Positions 35,504 to 43,687 of a stretch of DNA of 64,000 nucleotides are shown piece after piece. The DNA is from JACKII01 sp041687435 (GTDB taxonomy: Bacteria; Pseudomonadota; Alphaproteobacteria; Bin95). The translations under genes were made by a program, and so were the position numbers. The DNA is taken from assembly GCA_041687435.1 (NCBI GenBank), contig JAWLBX010000009.1:62001-126000 (forward strand), written 5' to 3'. Below the pieces are notes generated by a model that worked only from the letters and a program-made list of their open reading frames with translations, did not search any database and was not told the DNA's origin. Position 1 is the stretch's first letter, and the number at the start of each line of letters is the position of its first letter.

Positions 35504-36256
35504 CTACACGGCGCAGTGGCCGCCGTCGACCACCAGCTCCGCGCCGGTGATGTAGCTGGCCTCGTCAGAGCAGAGGAACAGGGTGGCGTTGGCAACCTCC
35601 CACACCTCGCCATTGCGGCCGAGCGGTACGCGCTTGAGCATCTTGGCGCGTGTGGCCGGGTCGGCGGTGCGGCCGGATGTGCGCATGGGCGGCATCAGGC
35701 CGGGGTGAACGCTGTTCACGCGGATATTGTCGGGTCCGAAGCGCGAAGCCGCCTGTTTGGTGAGCAACCGGACGGCGCCCTTGCTGGCATTGTAGCCGGC
35801 ATGGATGAAGCCCTGGCCGACAAGGCCGCTGATAGAAGAGATGTTGACGATGGCACCTTGGCCAACCTTTTTCATCTCCGGCGCGCAATATTTGATGCCG
35901 AAGAACGGGCCGGTGGAGTTAATGGCCATCAGCCGGTTCCACAATTCCGTATCGTCCATATCCTCCGCGGCGCTGCCGGAAATGCCGGCATTGTTCACCA
36001 GCACGTCCAGTTTGCCATAGGAATCGACGGCGGCGTTGACTGTCGCTTGCCAATCCGCCTCGCTCGTCACGTCGAGATGGTGGAACTTGGCGGTGAGGTT
36101 CTGGCTGGTCAGTTGCTGAGCCAGGTCCTGCCCGGCTTGGTCGTCCACATCGGCAATCACGACCTTGGCCCCTTCGCGGGCGAAGATTTCACAGGTCGAT
36201 TTGCCCATGCCGTGAGCGCCGCCAGTGACGATGGCGACTTTGTCTGCAAGGCGCAT
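35504..36256 (-). CDS. Short-chain dehydrogenase/reductase
   Basis: The 250-residue classical SDR shows the NAD(P) motif VTGGAHGMGKSTCE, an Asp after beta-2 (VVIADVDD) suggesting preference for NAD, the NNAGISG block, and the catalytic Ser and YNASKGAVRLL. The C-terminal TGAELVVDGGH is typical of 3-hydroxyacyl or cyclohexanol-type dehydrogenases. The substrate is not clear. It is upstream of a PaaI-type thioesterase in the same direction. Confidence 0.87.
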   Translation of the reverse strand: MRLADKVAIVTGGAHGMGKSTCEIFAREGAKVVIADVDDQAGQDLAQQLTSQNLTAKFHHLDVTSEADWQATVNAAVDSYGKLDVLVNNAGISGSAAEDMDDTELWNRLMAINSTGPFFGIKYCAPEMKKVGQGAIVNISSISGLVGQGFIHAGYNASKGAVRLLTKQAASRFGPDNIRVNSVHPGLMPPMRTSGRTADPATRAKMLKRVPLGRNGEVWEVANATLFLCSDEASYITGAELVVDGGHCAV

Positions 36257-36372
36257 AATGAGGTTTCCTTCCGTTTATTATCGATTGCGGTTTGCTTGCG
36301 CTGGCGCAAGTGTTCCACCCGGAACGTGCGCACTCAAGCCTTTCCGTGCTGGCTTGCCGCCCGATAGGAAAG

Positions 36373-37017
36373 TTAGAGCCCAACCATGCGCCAAACGCTC
36401 GCTTCGCTGATCGGGCTTGCCTCTATCTCCTGCGAGGTTTCGACGGTGTAGGTGGCGACCTGGTCGATGCCGTGGCGCGGCAGGAACTGGCGGCCGGGGT
36501 CGCCGAACAGCACAGGCGCCGCAGCGTCGCGCAGGTGGGCGGCCAAGTCTGCGGACTCGCCGCGCGTGTAGCAGACATCGCCGACCAGGATCAGATCGAA
36601 CGGCTCGAAGTCATAGGTGATGGCGTCCGCGGTTTCGGTCGCGATCCGATCGCCAATGCCATTCAGCTCTGTGTTCAGGCGGCAGACCGTGGCGGCGATC
36701 GGGTCGATGTCGAGTGCGATGACATGTTCCGCTCCCGCCAGCGCCGCGGCGATAGAGACGATGCCGCCGCCGCTGCCGATGTCGACGACGTTTAATCCGG
36801 CCACTGCTTCCGGATTGTCCAGGATGTAACGGGCCAGCGCCTGACCGCCTACCCAGGCAAAGGCCCAGAAGGGTGCGTTGATGTTGATCTGGTTGAGATA
36901 GGATTCGGTGGCATGCCAGAGCGGCGTCAGTTCTGTGGCAAGATGCAACCGGATTTCGGGAACCAGCGTCGTCGTTTCGACGACCGTGCTCGCGCGGATG
37001 AAATCGTCGAGGTCCAA
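36373..37017 (-). CDS. Protein methyltransferase, ETFB lysine methyltransferase-like
   Basis: The 214-residue SAM enzyme carries PFWAFAWVGGQALARYILDN, the SAM motif VVDIGSGGGIVSIAAALAGA, then ALDIDP and LVGDVCYTR (post-I and GD-hydrophobic motifs). This layout matches ETFB lysine methyltransferase (METTL20) and its alphaproteobacterial relatives, which methylate the beta subunit of electron transfer flavoprotein; L11 methyltransferase is related. The start is TTG, five bases after the ubiA stop; no ATG is found near the conserved start. Coupling to ubiA translation is likely. Confidence 0.82.
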   Translation of the reverse strand: MDLDDFIRASTVVETTTLVPEIRLHLATELTPLWHATESYLNQININAPFWAFAWVGGQALARYILDNPEAVAGLNVVDIGSGGGIVSIAAALAGAEHVIALDIDPIAATVCRLNTELNGIGDRIATETADAITYDFEPFDLILVGDVCYTRGESADLAAHLRDAAAPVLFGDPGRQFLPRHGIDQVATYTVETSQEIEASPISEASVWRMVGL

Positions 37018-37022
37018 GAGCG

Positions 37023-37967
37023 TCAGATCCAGCCGAGAAGGAGGGCAGCGGTGACGATCAACCCGGCGTCGCGGTTCGCCTTGAACTTGGCGAGGCAGTC
37101 ATCCGGGTCGTCGAGGCGGAGGGTAGCGATCTGCCAGGTGAAATGCGCCGCCAGCAGGCCAAGGCCAATCCAGAAGCCGGGGCCGAGGCCGGCGAACCAG
37201 CCGCTGGTGCCGACAAGGACAGCGGCGGCGGCGTAGAAGCCGGTGAGCCAGGGTTTGGTGCGGGCGCCGAACAGCAGGGCGGTGCTTTTGACGCCGATCA
37301 TGGCGTCGTCTTCCTTATCTTGATGCGCGTAGATTGTGTCATAGCCAAGCGTCCAGGTCAGACCTGCGGCGTAGAGCAGCAGTGCGGGTAGGCCCAGCGT
37401 GCCGGCCAACGCGGCAAAGCCAACCAGAACGCCCCAGTTGAAGGCGAGGCCGAGGACGGCCTGCGGCCAATGCGTCACCCGCTTGGCAAAGGGATAGGCC
37501 GCGACCACCGGGATAGAGCCAAGCCCGACCAAAATGGCGAACGGGTTCAGCGCAAGCAGCACGGCGGCGCCGATAGCAAGTTGCAGCGCCAGGAACACCC
37601 AGGCCTGCCGCACCGAGACCTCGCCGGAGGGAATGGGGCGCAAGGCGGTGCGGGCGACGCGGCCATCGAAATCGCGGTCGACGATGTCGTTATAGGTGCA
37701 GCCGGCGCCACGCATCGCCAGCGCGCCGACGGTGAACAGCAGGCCATAGCCGATAGCGCTCCACGGGGCGCCGCCGGCACTGCCGACGGCCAGCGCCAGC
37801 CCCCACCAACAGGGCAGCAGCAGCAGCCAGGTCCCGATGGGCCGGTCGAGGCGGGCCAGGCGGGCATAGGGGTGCAGATGGCGCGGCAGCACGCGCTCCG
37901 CCGTGCTGCGGCGGATGTCGGTCGCTTCGTGCGGATCGCGGGAAAGGCTTGTGCGCGCAGATGGCAT
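37023..37967 (-). CDS. ubiA: 4-hydroxybenzoate polyprenyltransferase
   Basis: A 314-residue integral membrane prenyltransferase with about eight or nine helices. Both aspartate-rich motifs are visible: CTYNDIVDRDFDGRVART and DTIYAHQDKEDDAMIGVKST. It attaches the polyprenyl tail to 4-hydroxybenzoate in ubiquinone synthesis. The N-terminal 30 residues (RDPHEATDIRRS) are polar and cytosolic. It diverges from rsmE with only 35 bp between starts, so the two promoters must overlap or lie within coding sequence. Confidence 0.93.
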   Translation of the reverse strand: MPSARTSLSRDPHEATDIRRSTAERVLPRHLHPYARLARLDRPIGTWLLLLPCWWGLALAVGSAGGAPWSAIGYGLLFTVGALAMRGAGCTYNDIVDRDFDGRVARTALRPIPSGEVSVRQAWVFLALQLAIGAAVLLALNPFAILVGLGSIPVVAAYPFAKRVTHWPQAVLGLAFNWGVLVGFAALAGTLGLPALLLYAAGLTWTLGYDTIYAHQDKEDDAMIGVKSTALLFGARTKPWLTGFYAAAAVLVGTSGWFAGLGPGFWIGLGLLAAHFTWQIATLRLDDPDDCLAKFKANRDAGLIVTAALLLGWI

Positions 37968-38002
37968 TTCGGAAACGGGGCAAATCGGGGCATAGTCGGC
38001 GA

Positions 38003-38794
38003 ATGACGAACGATGATCATAGCGATATTCCTGCCGCGCCGCGCCTGTTCGTGGACGCGACCCTTGCGCCCGATGCGGCAGTGCCGCTGGGGCCGGAGCA
38101 AACGCATTACCTGCTGCGGGTGATGCGGCGCGCGGTTGGCTCGACCGTGCTGGTGTTCAATGGCCGGGATGGCCTGTGGCGGGCGCGGATCGACGGCAGC
38201 GACCGCCGCCGGGCGGTGCTGGTGGTGGACGCGCAGATGCAGGCGCAGCCGGTGGCAGACGGCCCCTGGCTGGCCTTCGGGATTCCGAAACGGCAGGCGC
38301 TGGAAATGATCCTGCAGAAGGGCACGGAACTGGGCGCGGCAAAATTCCTGCCCGTGGCGACAGGGCGCGCCATGAGCGAACGGCTGAATCCGGACCGCCT
38401 GTCGCGCATCGTTGTCGAGGCATCGGAACAGTGCGAGCGGCTGGATGTGCCGGAAGTTGCGCCGGCAGTTCGGCTGGCGGAATTCCTGGCCGAATGGCCT
38501 GCCGAGCGGGCCTTGCTCTGGTGTGACGAACGGGGTGGCGGCCTGCCGATTGCCGATGCCTTTGACAATCTGTTCGATGAGGATGAGCACGCGCCGCCAA
38601 GGCCGTGGGGGGTGATGGTTGGGCCGGAAGGCGGCTTTGCCGCCGCTGAACTTGACGGCCTCGGAGAACTTCCCTTTGTTACCAAAGTAGCCCTGGGGCC
38701 GCGCATCTTGCGGGCGGAAACCGCCGCTATCGCCGCGCTGGCTATCGGCCAGGCGCTGGCGGGCGATGGTGACCTGCCGGTGCGCGCGGCTTGA
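38003..38794 (+). CDS. rsmE: 16S rRNA m3U1498 methyltransferase
   Basis: The 263-residue protein from ATG 38003 has an N-terminal PUA-like domain (RLFVDATLAPDAAV, THYLLRVMRR) and a C-terminal SPOUT fold with the knot: VGPEGGFAAAELDGL and ALGPRILRAETAAIAALAI. It methylates N3 of U1498 in helix 44 of 16S rRNA. Longer starts run into ubiA's promoter and are unlikely. It is followed after 39 bp by gshA in the same direction, the usual alphaproteobacterial order. Confidence 0.94.
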   Translation: MTNDDHSDIPAAPRLFVDATLAPDAAVPLGPEQTHYLLRVMRRAVGSTVLVFNGRDGLWRARIDGSDRRRAVLVVDAQMQAQPVADGPWLAFGIPKRQALEMILQKGTELGAAKFLPVATGRAMSERLNPDRLSRIVVEASEQCERLDVPEVAPAVRLAEFLAEWPAERALLWCDERGGGLPIADAFDNLFDEDEHAPPRPWGVMVGPEGGFAAAELDGLGELPFVTKVALGPRILRAETAAIAALAIGQALAGDGDLPVRAA

Positions 38795-38833
38795 GGGCCT
38801 TATCCCATACCCTGGTGCTGTAAGGCAGCGTGC

Positions 38834-40219
38834 ATGGCAGGACATTCGGACAGCGCCCCCATCGCTGGCAAAGACGAGTTGGTCGCCTATTTCGCGGCGG
38901 GCAACAAGCCGCCGGAAAAATGGCGGATAGGCACCGAACACGAAAAGCTGGTGTTCCGGCTCAAGGATCTGACGCGCCCCGGCTATGAGGGGCCAGACGG
39001 CATCCGCGCGCTGCTGGAAGGGTTGGCGGCCCGGTACGACTGGCAGCCGATCACGGAGCATGGCAAGACCGTTGCGCTGACCGACGATGTCGGCGGTTCC
39101 ATCACGCTGGAGCCGGGCGGGCAGTTCGAACTGTCCGGTGCGCAACTTGAGACGATCCACGACACCTGCGAGGAAGTACACACTCACCTGGATCAGGTGC
39201 GGACCGTGTGCGACGACCTGGGGCTGGGCATGGTCGGCGTCGGGTTTGATCCGAAGTGGCGCCGGGAGGACATCCAGTGGATGCCCAAGGGCCGCTACCG
39301 GATCATGCGCAACTACATGCCGAAGGTCGGCAATCTGGGCCTGGACATGATGCTGCGCACCTGCACGGTGCAGGTGAACCTGGATTATGCGTCCGAAGCG
39401 GACATGGTGCAGAAATTCCGTGTCAGCCTGGCGTTGCAGCCGCTGGCAACGGCGCTGTTCGCCAACTCGCCGTTTACCGAAGGCAAGCCGAACGGCTTCA
39501 TGTCCTACCGCAGCCACGTCTGGACCGATACGGACCCGGGCCGTTGCGGCATGCTGGATTTCGTGTTCGAGGACGGCTTTGGCTTCGAGCGCTATACCGA
39601 CTATATCCTGGATGTGCCGATGTATTTCGTCCATCGGGGCGAGGATTATATTGACCTTGCCGGCCGGTCCTTCCGCCAGTTCATGGCGGGTGAGCTGGAG
39701 GCGGAGGATCAGGGCTATGTCATCCGCAAGGGCGACCGCCCCACCATGGAAGACTGGGCCGATCACGTGACCACGGCCTTTCCGGAAGTGCGGATGAAGC
39801 GCTATCTGGAACTGCGCGGCACGGATGGTGGCCCGTGGAAACGCCTTTGTGCGCTGCCAGCGTTGTGGGTTGGCCTGCTGTACGACCAGACCGCGCTGGA
39901 TGCGGCGTGGGATCTGGTCAAGGATTGGACACCGGAGGAGCGCAACCACTTGCGGGACGAGGCGCCGCGGCTGGGGCTGGCGACGCCATTCCGCGGCCGT
40001 ACCCTGGCCGATGTCGGCGGCGAGGTGCTGAAGATCGCCCGCGCCGGCCTGCAGGCACGGGCCAGGCTGGACGGCGGCGGTAACAACGAAACCGGCTTTC
40101 TGGACGTGCTGGAAGATATCGTCCGCAAGCGAGAATCGCCAGCCAGGGCGAAACTGAATGCCTATTACGAGCGCTGGGGCGAGAGCGTCGACCCGCTGTT
40201 CCGCGAATACGCCTACTGA
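38834..40219 (+). CDS. gshA: Glutamate-cysteine ligase, plant/alphaproteobacterial type
   Basis: A 461-residue ligase making gamma-glutamylcysteine for glutathione. It has GTEHEKLVFR at the N-terminus, QFELSGAQLETIHDTCEEV, VGVGFDPKWRREDIQWMPKG, and the ATP/metal-site stretch MLRTCTVQVNLDYASEADMV. It resembles plant-type enzymes that are redox-regulated; the cysteines in this copy (e.g. LRTCTV, DTCEEV) are compatible but not proof. Its stop overlaps the stop of the convergent IscU-like gene by seven bases. Confidence 0.94.
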   Translation: MAGHSDSAPIAGKDELVAYFAAGNKPPEKWRIGTEHEKLVFRLKDLTRPGYEGPDGIRALLEGLAARYDWQPITEHGKTVALTDDVGGSITLEPGGQFELSGAQLETIHDTCEEVHTHLDQVRTVCDDLGLGMVGVGFDPKWRREDIQWMPKGRYRIMRNYMPKVGNLGLDMMLRTCTVQVNLDYASEADMVQKFRVSLALQPLATALFANSPFTEGKPNGFMSYRSHVWTDTDPGRCGMLDFVFEDGFGFERYTDYILDVPMYFVHRGEDYIDLAGRSFRQFMAGELEAEDQGYVIRKGDRPTMEDWADHVTTAFPEVRMKRYLELRGTDGGPWKRLCALPALWVGLLYDQTALDAAWDLVKDWTPEERNHLRDEAPRLGLATPFRGRTLADVGGEVLKIARAGLQARARLDGGGNNETGFLDVLEDIVRKRESPARAKLNAYYERWGESVDPLFREYAY

Positions 40220-40665
40220 GGCAGGGCGGTGTCTATCGACGCCAGCGCCTTTTCCACCGCATCGAAACTGAGCAGCACGCTGCCATGACGGCTCTTGAAG
40301 TCCTGCACCGGGATGAGGACTTCAAGGTCCGGCCAGACATCGTCCGGCAGCGGCTCGCCCTGTTTCAGCATGGCGCGCATGGCAGCGCCCACATGCCGAA
40401 GCTCTTCCACCGATTTTCCCACCACATGCCGCGCCATGATCGAGGCCGCGGCCTGGCCCAGCGTGCAGGCGCGGACCACGTGGCGATAGTCGGTGATGAT
40501 GCCATCTTTCACCTTCAGATCGACGGTGATCCGGGAGCCGCAGAGCGGGCTGCGCACGCTGGCGGTGGCGTCCGCACCCTCCAGCCGGCCCTGCAGCGGG
40601 ATGTCATCCGCCAGCTCCATGATGCGGGCGTTGTAGAGGGCCTTGATCTTGGCGGCTTCGCTCAT
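40213..40665 (-). CDS. Iron-sulfur cluster scaffold protein, IscU/NifU-like
   Basis: The 150-residue protein has the three-cysteine arrangement of NifU_N scaffolds in part: VRSPLCGSRITVDL and VVRACTLGQAAASIMA; the third Cys region is replaced by VQDFKSRHGSVLLSFDA, which has His but no Cys. It is an alphaproteobacterial type found outside the main suf operon. It could assist Fe-S assembly or be a zinc-binding relative. It follows sufE by 16 bp, supporting a sulfur-related role. Confidence 0.75.
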   Translation of the reverse strand: MSEAAKIKALYNARIMELADDIPLQGRLEGADATASVRSPLCGSRITVDLKVKDGIITDYRHVVRACTLGQAAASIMARHVVGKSVEELRHVGAAMRAMLKQGEPLPDDVWPDLEVLIPVQDFKSRHGSVLLSFDAVEKALASIDTALPQ

Positions 40666-40681
40666 GCGTGGGGGTGTTCCG

Positions 40682-41107
40682 TCAGGCAGCGTTTGCGGCG
40701 GCCTTGGCCTCCGCGAAGATACGGGTCAGCATGGCGTGCAAGCCGTTGTTGCGGGTCGGCGACAGATGCTCGTCCAGCCCGATGGCGGCGATGAAATCCG
40801 GCTTGGCCGCCAAGATCTCCTCCGGCGTGCGCTCGGAATAGATGCGCAGCAGGATGGCGATCAGCCCGCTGACGATATGCGCATCGCTGGTGGCCAGAAA
40901 CCGCAGGCGGCCGTTCGCCATGGGCTCTGCCACGAACCAGACCTGGCTCTGGCAGCCGCGCACCTTGTAGGCATCGGTCTGCTTGTCCGCCGGGAATTCC
41001 GGCAGCTGGCGGCCAAGGTCGATGATGTAGCGGTAGCGGTCCATCCAGTCGTCGAAGAAGGCAAATTCCTCGATCAGTTCGTTCTGGACCTCTTGGATGG
41101 TGGGCAC
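40682..41107 (-). CDS. sufE: SufE-family sulfur acceptor protein
   Basis: A 141-residue SufE: FFDDWMDRYRYIIDLGRQLP, then the sulfur-accepting cysteine in VRGCQSQVWFVAE, and GLDEHLSPTRNNGLHAMLTR at the C-terminus. SufE accepts persulfide sulfur from SufS and raises its desulfurase rate. The start is GTG. It lies 78 bp downstream of a COG0523 GTPase gene and upstream of an IscU-like gene; suf core genes are not in view, so this is a detached pair. Confidence 0.9.
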   Translation of the reverse strand: MPTIQEVQNELIEEFAFFDDWMDRYRYIIDLGRQLPEFPADKQTDAYKVRGCQSQVWFVAEPMANGRLRFLATSDAHIVSGLIAILLRIYSERTPEEILAAKPDFIAAIGLDEHLSPTRNNGLHAMLTRIFAEAKAAANAA

Positions 41108-41185
41108 TGTGGGTTCCTTGTGGGGCTGTTTCGTGAAATGCGGGCTTCACCCTGGGCCTGTCGAAGGGTGAAGGGTGCCGGGCTC

Positions 41186-42298
41186 CTACACGAAATTTAC
41201 GTGCCGGCGTTCCGGACCGGTGAAGCTGTTCAGCAACTGCTCGAGAAACTCTTTTTCCACGTTGCGGGTAATGAAAACCAGGCGGGTGCGGTGGTCGTCG
41301 GATGGCCATTTCTCCAGCATCACCGGCGGATGGAAGACGTGTTGCACGCCATGCACCACCACCGGGCCGTTGAAATCCTTCACGTTGACGATGCCCTTGA
41401 CGCGCAGCAGGTCCGGGCCTTTCAGCATCATCGCCATGTTGATCCATTCCTCGAACGCGTGCGCCTCCATCGGCTCGTCGAGGGTCAGGCAGTAGGCGCG
41501 GATCGATTCGTCGTGACGGTTGACGTCATGGGCGTGATCGTGGCTGTGACCATGGTCGTGGCCGTGCTCGTGGTGATGACCTTGCTCCGCTTCTTCCCGC
41601 GCTGCGACCTCCTCCGCCTTTAGCCATGCCTGAACGTCAGCGGACTTGTTCTTCGGGTCGAACAGGCCGGCATCGAACAGCAGTGCGGCTTCGATCTTAC
41701 CGTTCTCCGCCGCAAACACCGGTGCGCCAGGATTGAGAGCGGCAATCCGGGCTTTCAGCGCGGCAATGGTGGCGGCATCCGCTAGGTCGCTCTTGGTCAG
41801 CACGATGCGGTCGGCGACGGCCACCTGTTTCACGCTTTCGAATTGTGTGTCGAGCGTGGCGCTGCCGTTGACCGCATCCACCGTGGTGATGACGCCATCC
41901 ATGCGGTAGTGGCCGCCGACATAGGGATCGGCCATCAGCGTGTGCAGGATCGGCGCCGGGTCGGCGAGGCCCGTCGTTTCGATCACGACGCGGTGGAAGG
42001 CGGGAATCTTGCCCTGCTCCGCCGCCAGCGCCTGTTTCATCAGGGTTTCCATCAGGTCGTTGCGCACGGTGCAGCAGAGGCAGCCGGCGTTGATCAGCAC
42101 CATGTCGTCCGACACCTCCTCCACCAGCAGGTGGTCGAGGCCGATTTCGCCGAATTCGTTGACGATGACCAGGGTGCCCGCCATGTCCGGCTGCTTCACC
42201 AGATGGTTAAGCAGCGTGGTCTTGCCACTGCCGAGGAAGCCGGTCAGGACGGAGACGGGCAGGCGTTGACGCGTGGCGTCGGTATCCCAGGATTCCAT
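41186..42298 (-). CDS. COG0523 (CobW-type) G3E GTPase, probable metallochaperone
   Basis: A 370-residue G3E GTPase with P-loop SVLTGFLGSGKTTLLN, the metal-binding CxCC in GCLCCTVRND, TTGLADPAPIL and base motif VLTKSDL. A His/Asp/Glu-rich insert before the CobW C-terminal domain (HHEHGHDHGHSHDHAHD) would bind Zn, Co or Ni. COG0523 proteins deliver metals, often Zn, to client enzymes under scarcity. The start has a sigma70-like promoter upstream shared divergently with hisI. HisI needs Zn and Mg, which makes it a conceivable client; no Zur box is obvious. Cobalt for cobalamin is an alternative. Confidence 0.85.
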   Translation of the reverse strand: MESWDTDATRQRLPVSVLTGFLGSGKTTLLNHLVKQPDMAGTLVIVNEFGEIGLDHLLVEEVSDDMVLINAGCLCCTVRNDLMETLMKQALAAEQGKIPAFHRVVIETTGLADPAPILHTLMADPYVGGHYRMDGVITTVDAVNGSATLDTQFESVKQVAVADRIVLTKSDLADAATIAALKARIAALNPGAPVFAAENGKIEAALLFDAGLFDPKNKSADVQAWLKAEEVAAREEAEQGHHHEHGHDHGHSHDHAHDVNRHDESIRAYCLTLDEPMEAHAFEEWINMAMMLKGPDLLRVKGIVNVKDFNGPVVVHGVQHVFHPPVMLEKWPSDDHRTRLVFITRNVEKEFLEQLLNSFTGPERRHVNFV

Positions 42299-42311
42299 GA
42301 ATGCATGCTTC

Positions 42312-42366
42312 TCTGTTGGGCTTTCAGCGCTCTCTATAGTATAGGCACGGCGTCACCGCATCCCAA
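42312..42366. promoter_or_regulatory. Divergent promoter region between COG0523 gene and hisI
   Basis: Minus strand: TTGGGA (42361-42366), 17-nt spacer, TATACT (42338-42343), giving a leader of about 33 nt before the COG0523 start. Plus strand: TATAGT or TATAGG around 42335-42345, with a weaker -35 (TTGGGC at 42316-42321, 18-nt spacer). The two -10 boxes overlap, so the genes may compete for polymerase. Read by eye. Confidence 0.4.
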
Positions 42367-42392
42367 CACCCGACGCGGGAGCCGATTTTTCC

Positions 42393-42866
42393 ATGGCCGA
42401 AATCACCTTTGCCGACCGCAAAAGCCACGCCGAAGTGGAGGAGGGCACGGCGTTCGCGCCAAAGTTCGACGAGCACGGCCTGATTCCCTGCGTCACCACC
42501 GACGCGGCGACCGGCGAATTGCTGATGTTCGCCTTCATGAATGCGGAGGCCGTGCGCCAGACTATCCGGCTGGGCGAGGCGGTCTATTACAGCCGCTCCC
42601 GCCAGGAGCTTTGGCACAAGGGCGCCACCAGCGGTCATGTGCAGAAGGTGGTGGAGATGCGGGTGGACTGCGACCAGGATTGCATCTGGCTGCGCGTCGA
42701 TACTGGCGGCAAGGCCAGTTGCCATGTCGGCTATCGCTCTTGCTTCTATCGCAGCGTGCCGGTGGGCGAGGCTGCGGGCAGCATAGAACTGCGGTTTGCC
42801 GAGACCGAGAAGCTGTTCGACCCCGAACAGGTCTATGGCCCCGGCGGGCACGGAAAACCGGAATAG
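42393..42866 (+). CDS. hisI: Phosphoribosyl-AMP cyclohydrolase
   Basis: A 157-residue HisI protein: LIPCVTTDAATGELLMFAFM, the substrate-site YYSRSRQELWHKGATSGH, and the metal-binding VDCDQDCIWLRVD followed by CHVGYRSCFYR with the zinc-binding cysteines. It opens the ring of phosphoribosyl-AMP in histidine synthesis. It lacks the HisE domain fused in some bacteria. It stands alone, away from other his genes, divergent from a metallochaperone; its stop is 6 bp from the convergent PAS gene stop. Confidence 0.94.
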   Translation: MAEITFADRKSHAEVEEGTAFAPKFDEHGLIPCVTTDAATGELLMFAFMNAEAVRQTIRLGEAVYYSRSRQELWHKGATSGHVQKVVEMRVDCDQDCIWLRVDTGGKASCHVGYRSCFYRSVPVGEAAGSIELRFAETEKLFDPEQVYGPGGHGKPE

Positions 42867-42872
42867 CCGTCC

Positions 42873-43430
42873 TCAATCATGTGCGGCTTGCCGCAACCGC
42901 TTCAACTCCGCAAAGGTTTCCGTCGCGTCGCGCAGCAGGGCGACGATGCCGGCAATCTTGCCATCCTCGCCCATCACCGGCGCTATGGTGAATTGGATCG
43001 ACAGCTTGTCTCCCGCCTTGTTGATGGCGGGCACCGACAGCAGTTCGTCAGGGCTGTGGCTGGATTGGCCGGTTTCCATGACCTTGCGGTAGCCCTGCCA
43101 GTGGCGCTCGCGCAGGCGTTCGGGAATGATGATGTCGAGCGACTGGCCCAGTGCTTCGTCGGACGAAAATCCGAAAACGCGTGCCGCGCCGGCGTTCCAG
43201 TGGCGGATTAGCCCGTCCGCATCGGAATAGACCACGGCATCGGGCAAATCGCGCAACATCGCCATGCCCAGCTGGCCGAGCATGATGTCGGATAGTGTAG
43301 TCATTCCGTGCGGTCCTTCCCGGTTTCGCGTGTCATCCGTATCTTCCAGCCCAAAATAGGCCGGGTCGACCTCGTGCATGAAGCAGGGCGGCGAGGCGAA
43401 GTGCGCCGGTGGGTCTTTGTCGTCATGCAT
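42873..43430 (-). CDS. PAS domain protein with short HEVDPAYF N-terminal motif
   Basis: The 185-residue product from ATG 43430 (GGAG upstream; the frame extends to 43484) begins with a Cys/His-containing segment (HFASPPCFMHEVDPAYFG). A PAS domain follows: LRDLPDAVVYSDADGLIRHW, AGAARVFGFSSDEALGQSL and IIPERLRERHWQGYRKV. The ending IAGIVALLRDATE is typical of a PAS C-terminal strand. There is no kinase, GGDEF or output domain, so it may act as a ligand-binding adapter. The HEVDPAY motif recurs in short alphaproteobacterial proteins as I recall; its role is unknown. Confidence 0.78.
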   Translation of the reverse strand: MHDDKDPPAHFASPPCFMHEVDPAYFGLEDTDDTRNREGPHGMTTLSDIMLGQLGMAMLRDLPDAVVYSDADGLIRHWNAGAARVFGFSSDEALGQSLDIIIPERLRERHWQGYRKVMETGQSSHSPDELLSVPAINKAGDKLSIQFTIAPVMGEDGKIAGIVALLRDATETFAELKRLRQAAHD

Positions 43431-43499
43431 GGGTGTGGGCTCCGTTTGCAGGGGCCGGACGGCGTTGTTGCAAGCCGCCTTCAAGCATCAGCTTATCAT

Positions 43500-43530
43500 G
43501 ACAATTAAAGAAGTATTTACAATACCTATT
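43500..43530. promoter_or_regulatory. AT-rich palindrome between PAS gene and lactonase gene
   Basis: Within the 257-bp divergent spacer a markedly AT-rich patch contains a 13-bp palindrome GTATTTACAATAC (43513-43525). It is well placed to be an operator or promoter region for the divergent genes. No known binding motif is recognised. Confidence 0.35.
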
Positions 43531-43687
43531 TTCATCCTGCCATGTCTGGCTGCAAGCCGTCATTGTTTTGCGATGCTTCCGTCCGTCGGGGGGAGGGAGG
43601 CGCGGGCGAGCGCCGGCCCGGCTTGCGCGGCGGCGTGCTCTCGCGGATAGTGGCGGCAAACAATCCAACATCCGAGGAACCCGCCCC

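Noticed and set aside
37547..39949. Minus-strand ORF of 800 codons
   Set aside because: It runs antisense through rsmE and gshA and into ubiA out of frame; no motif or ribosome site supports it.
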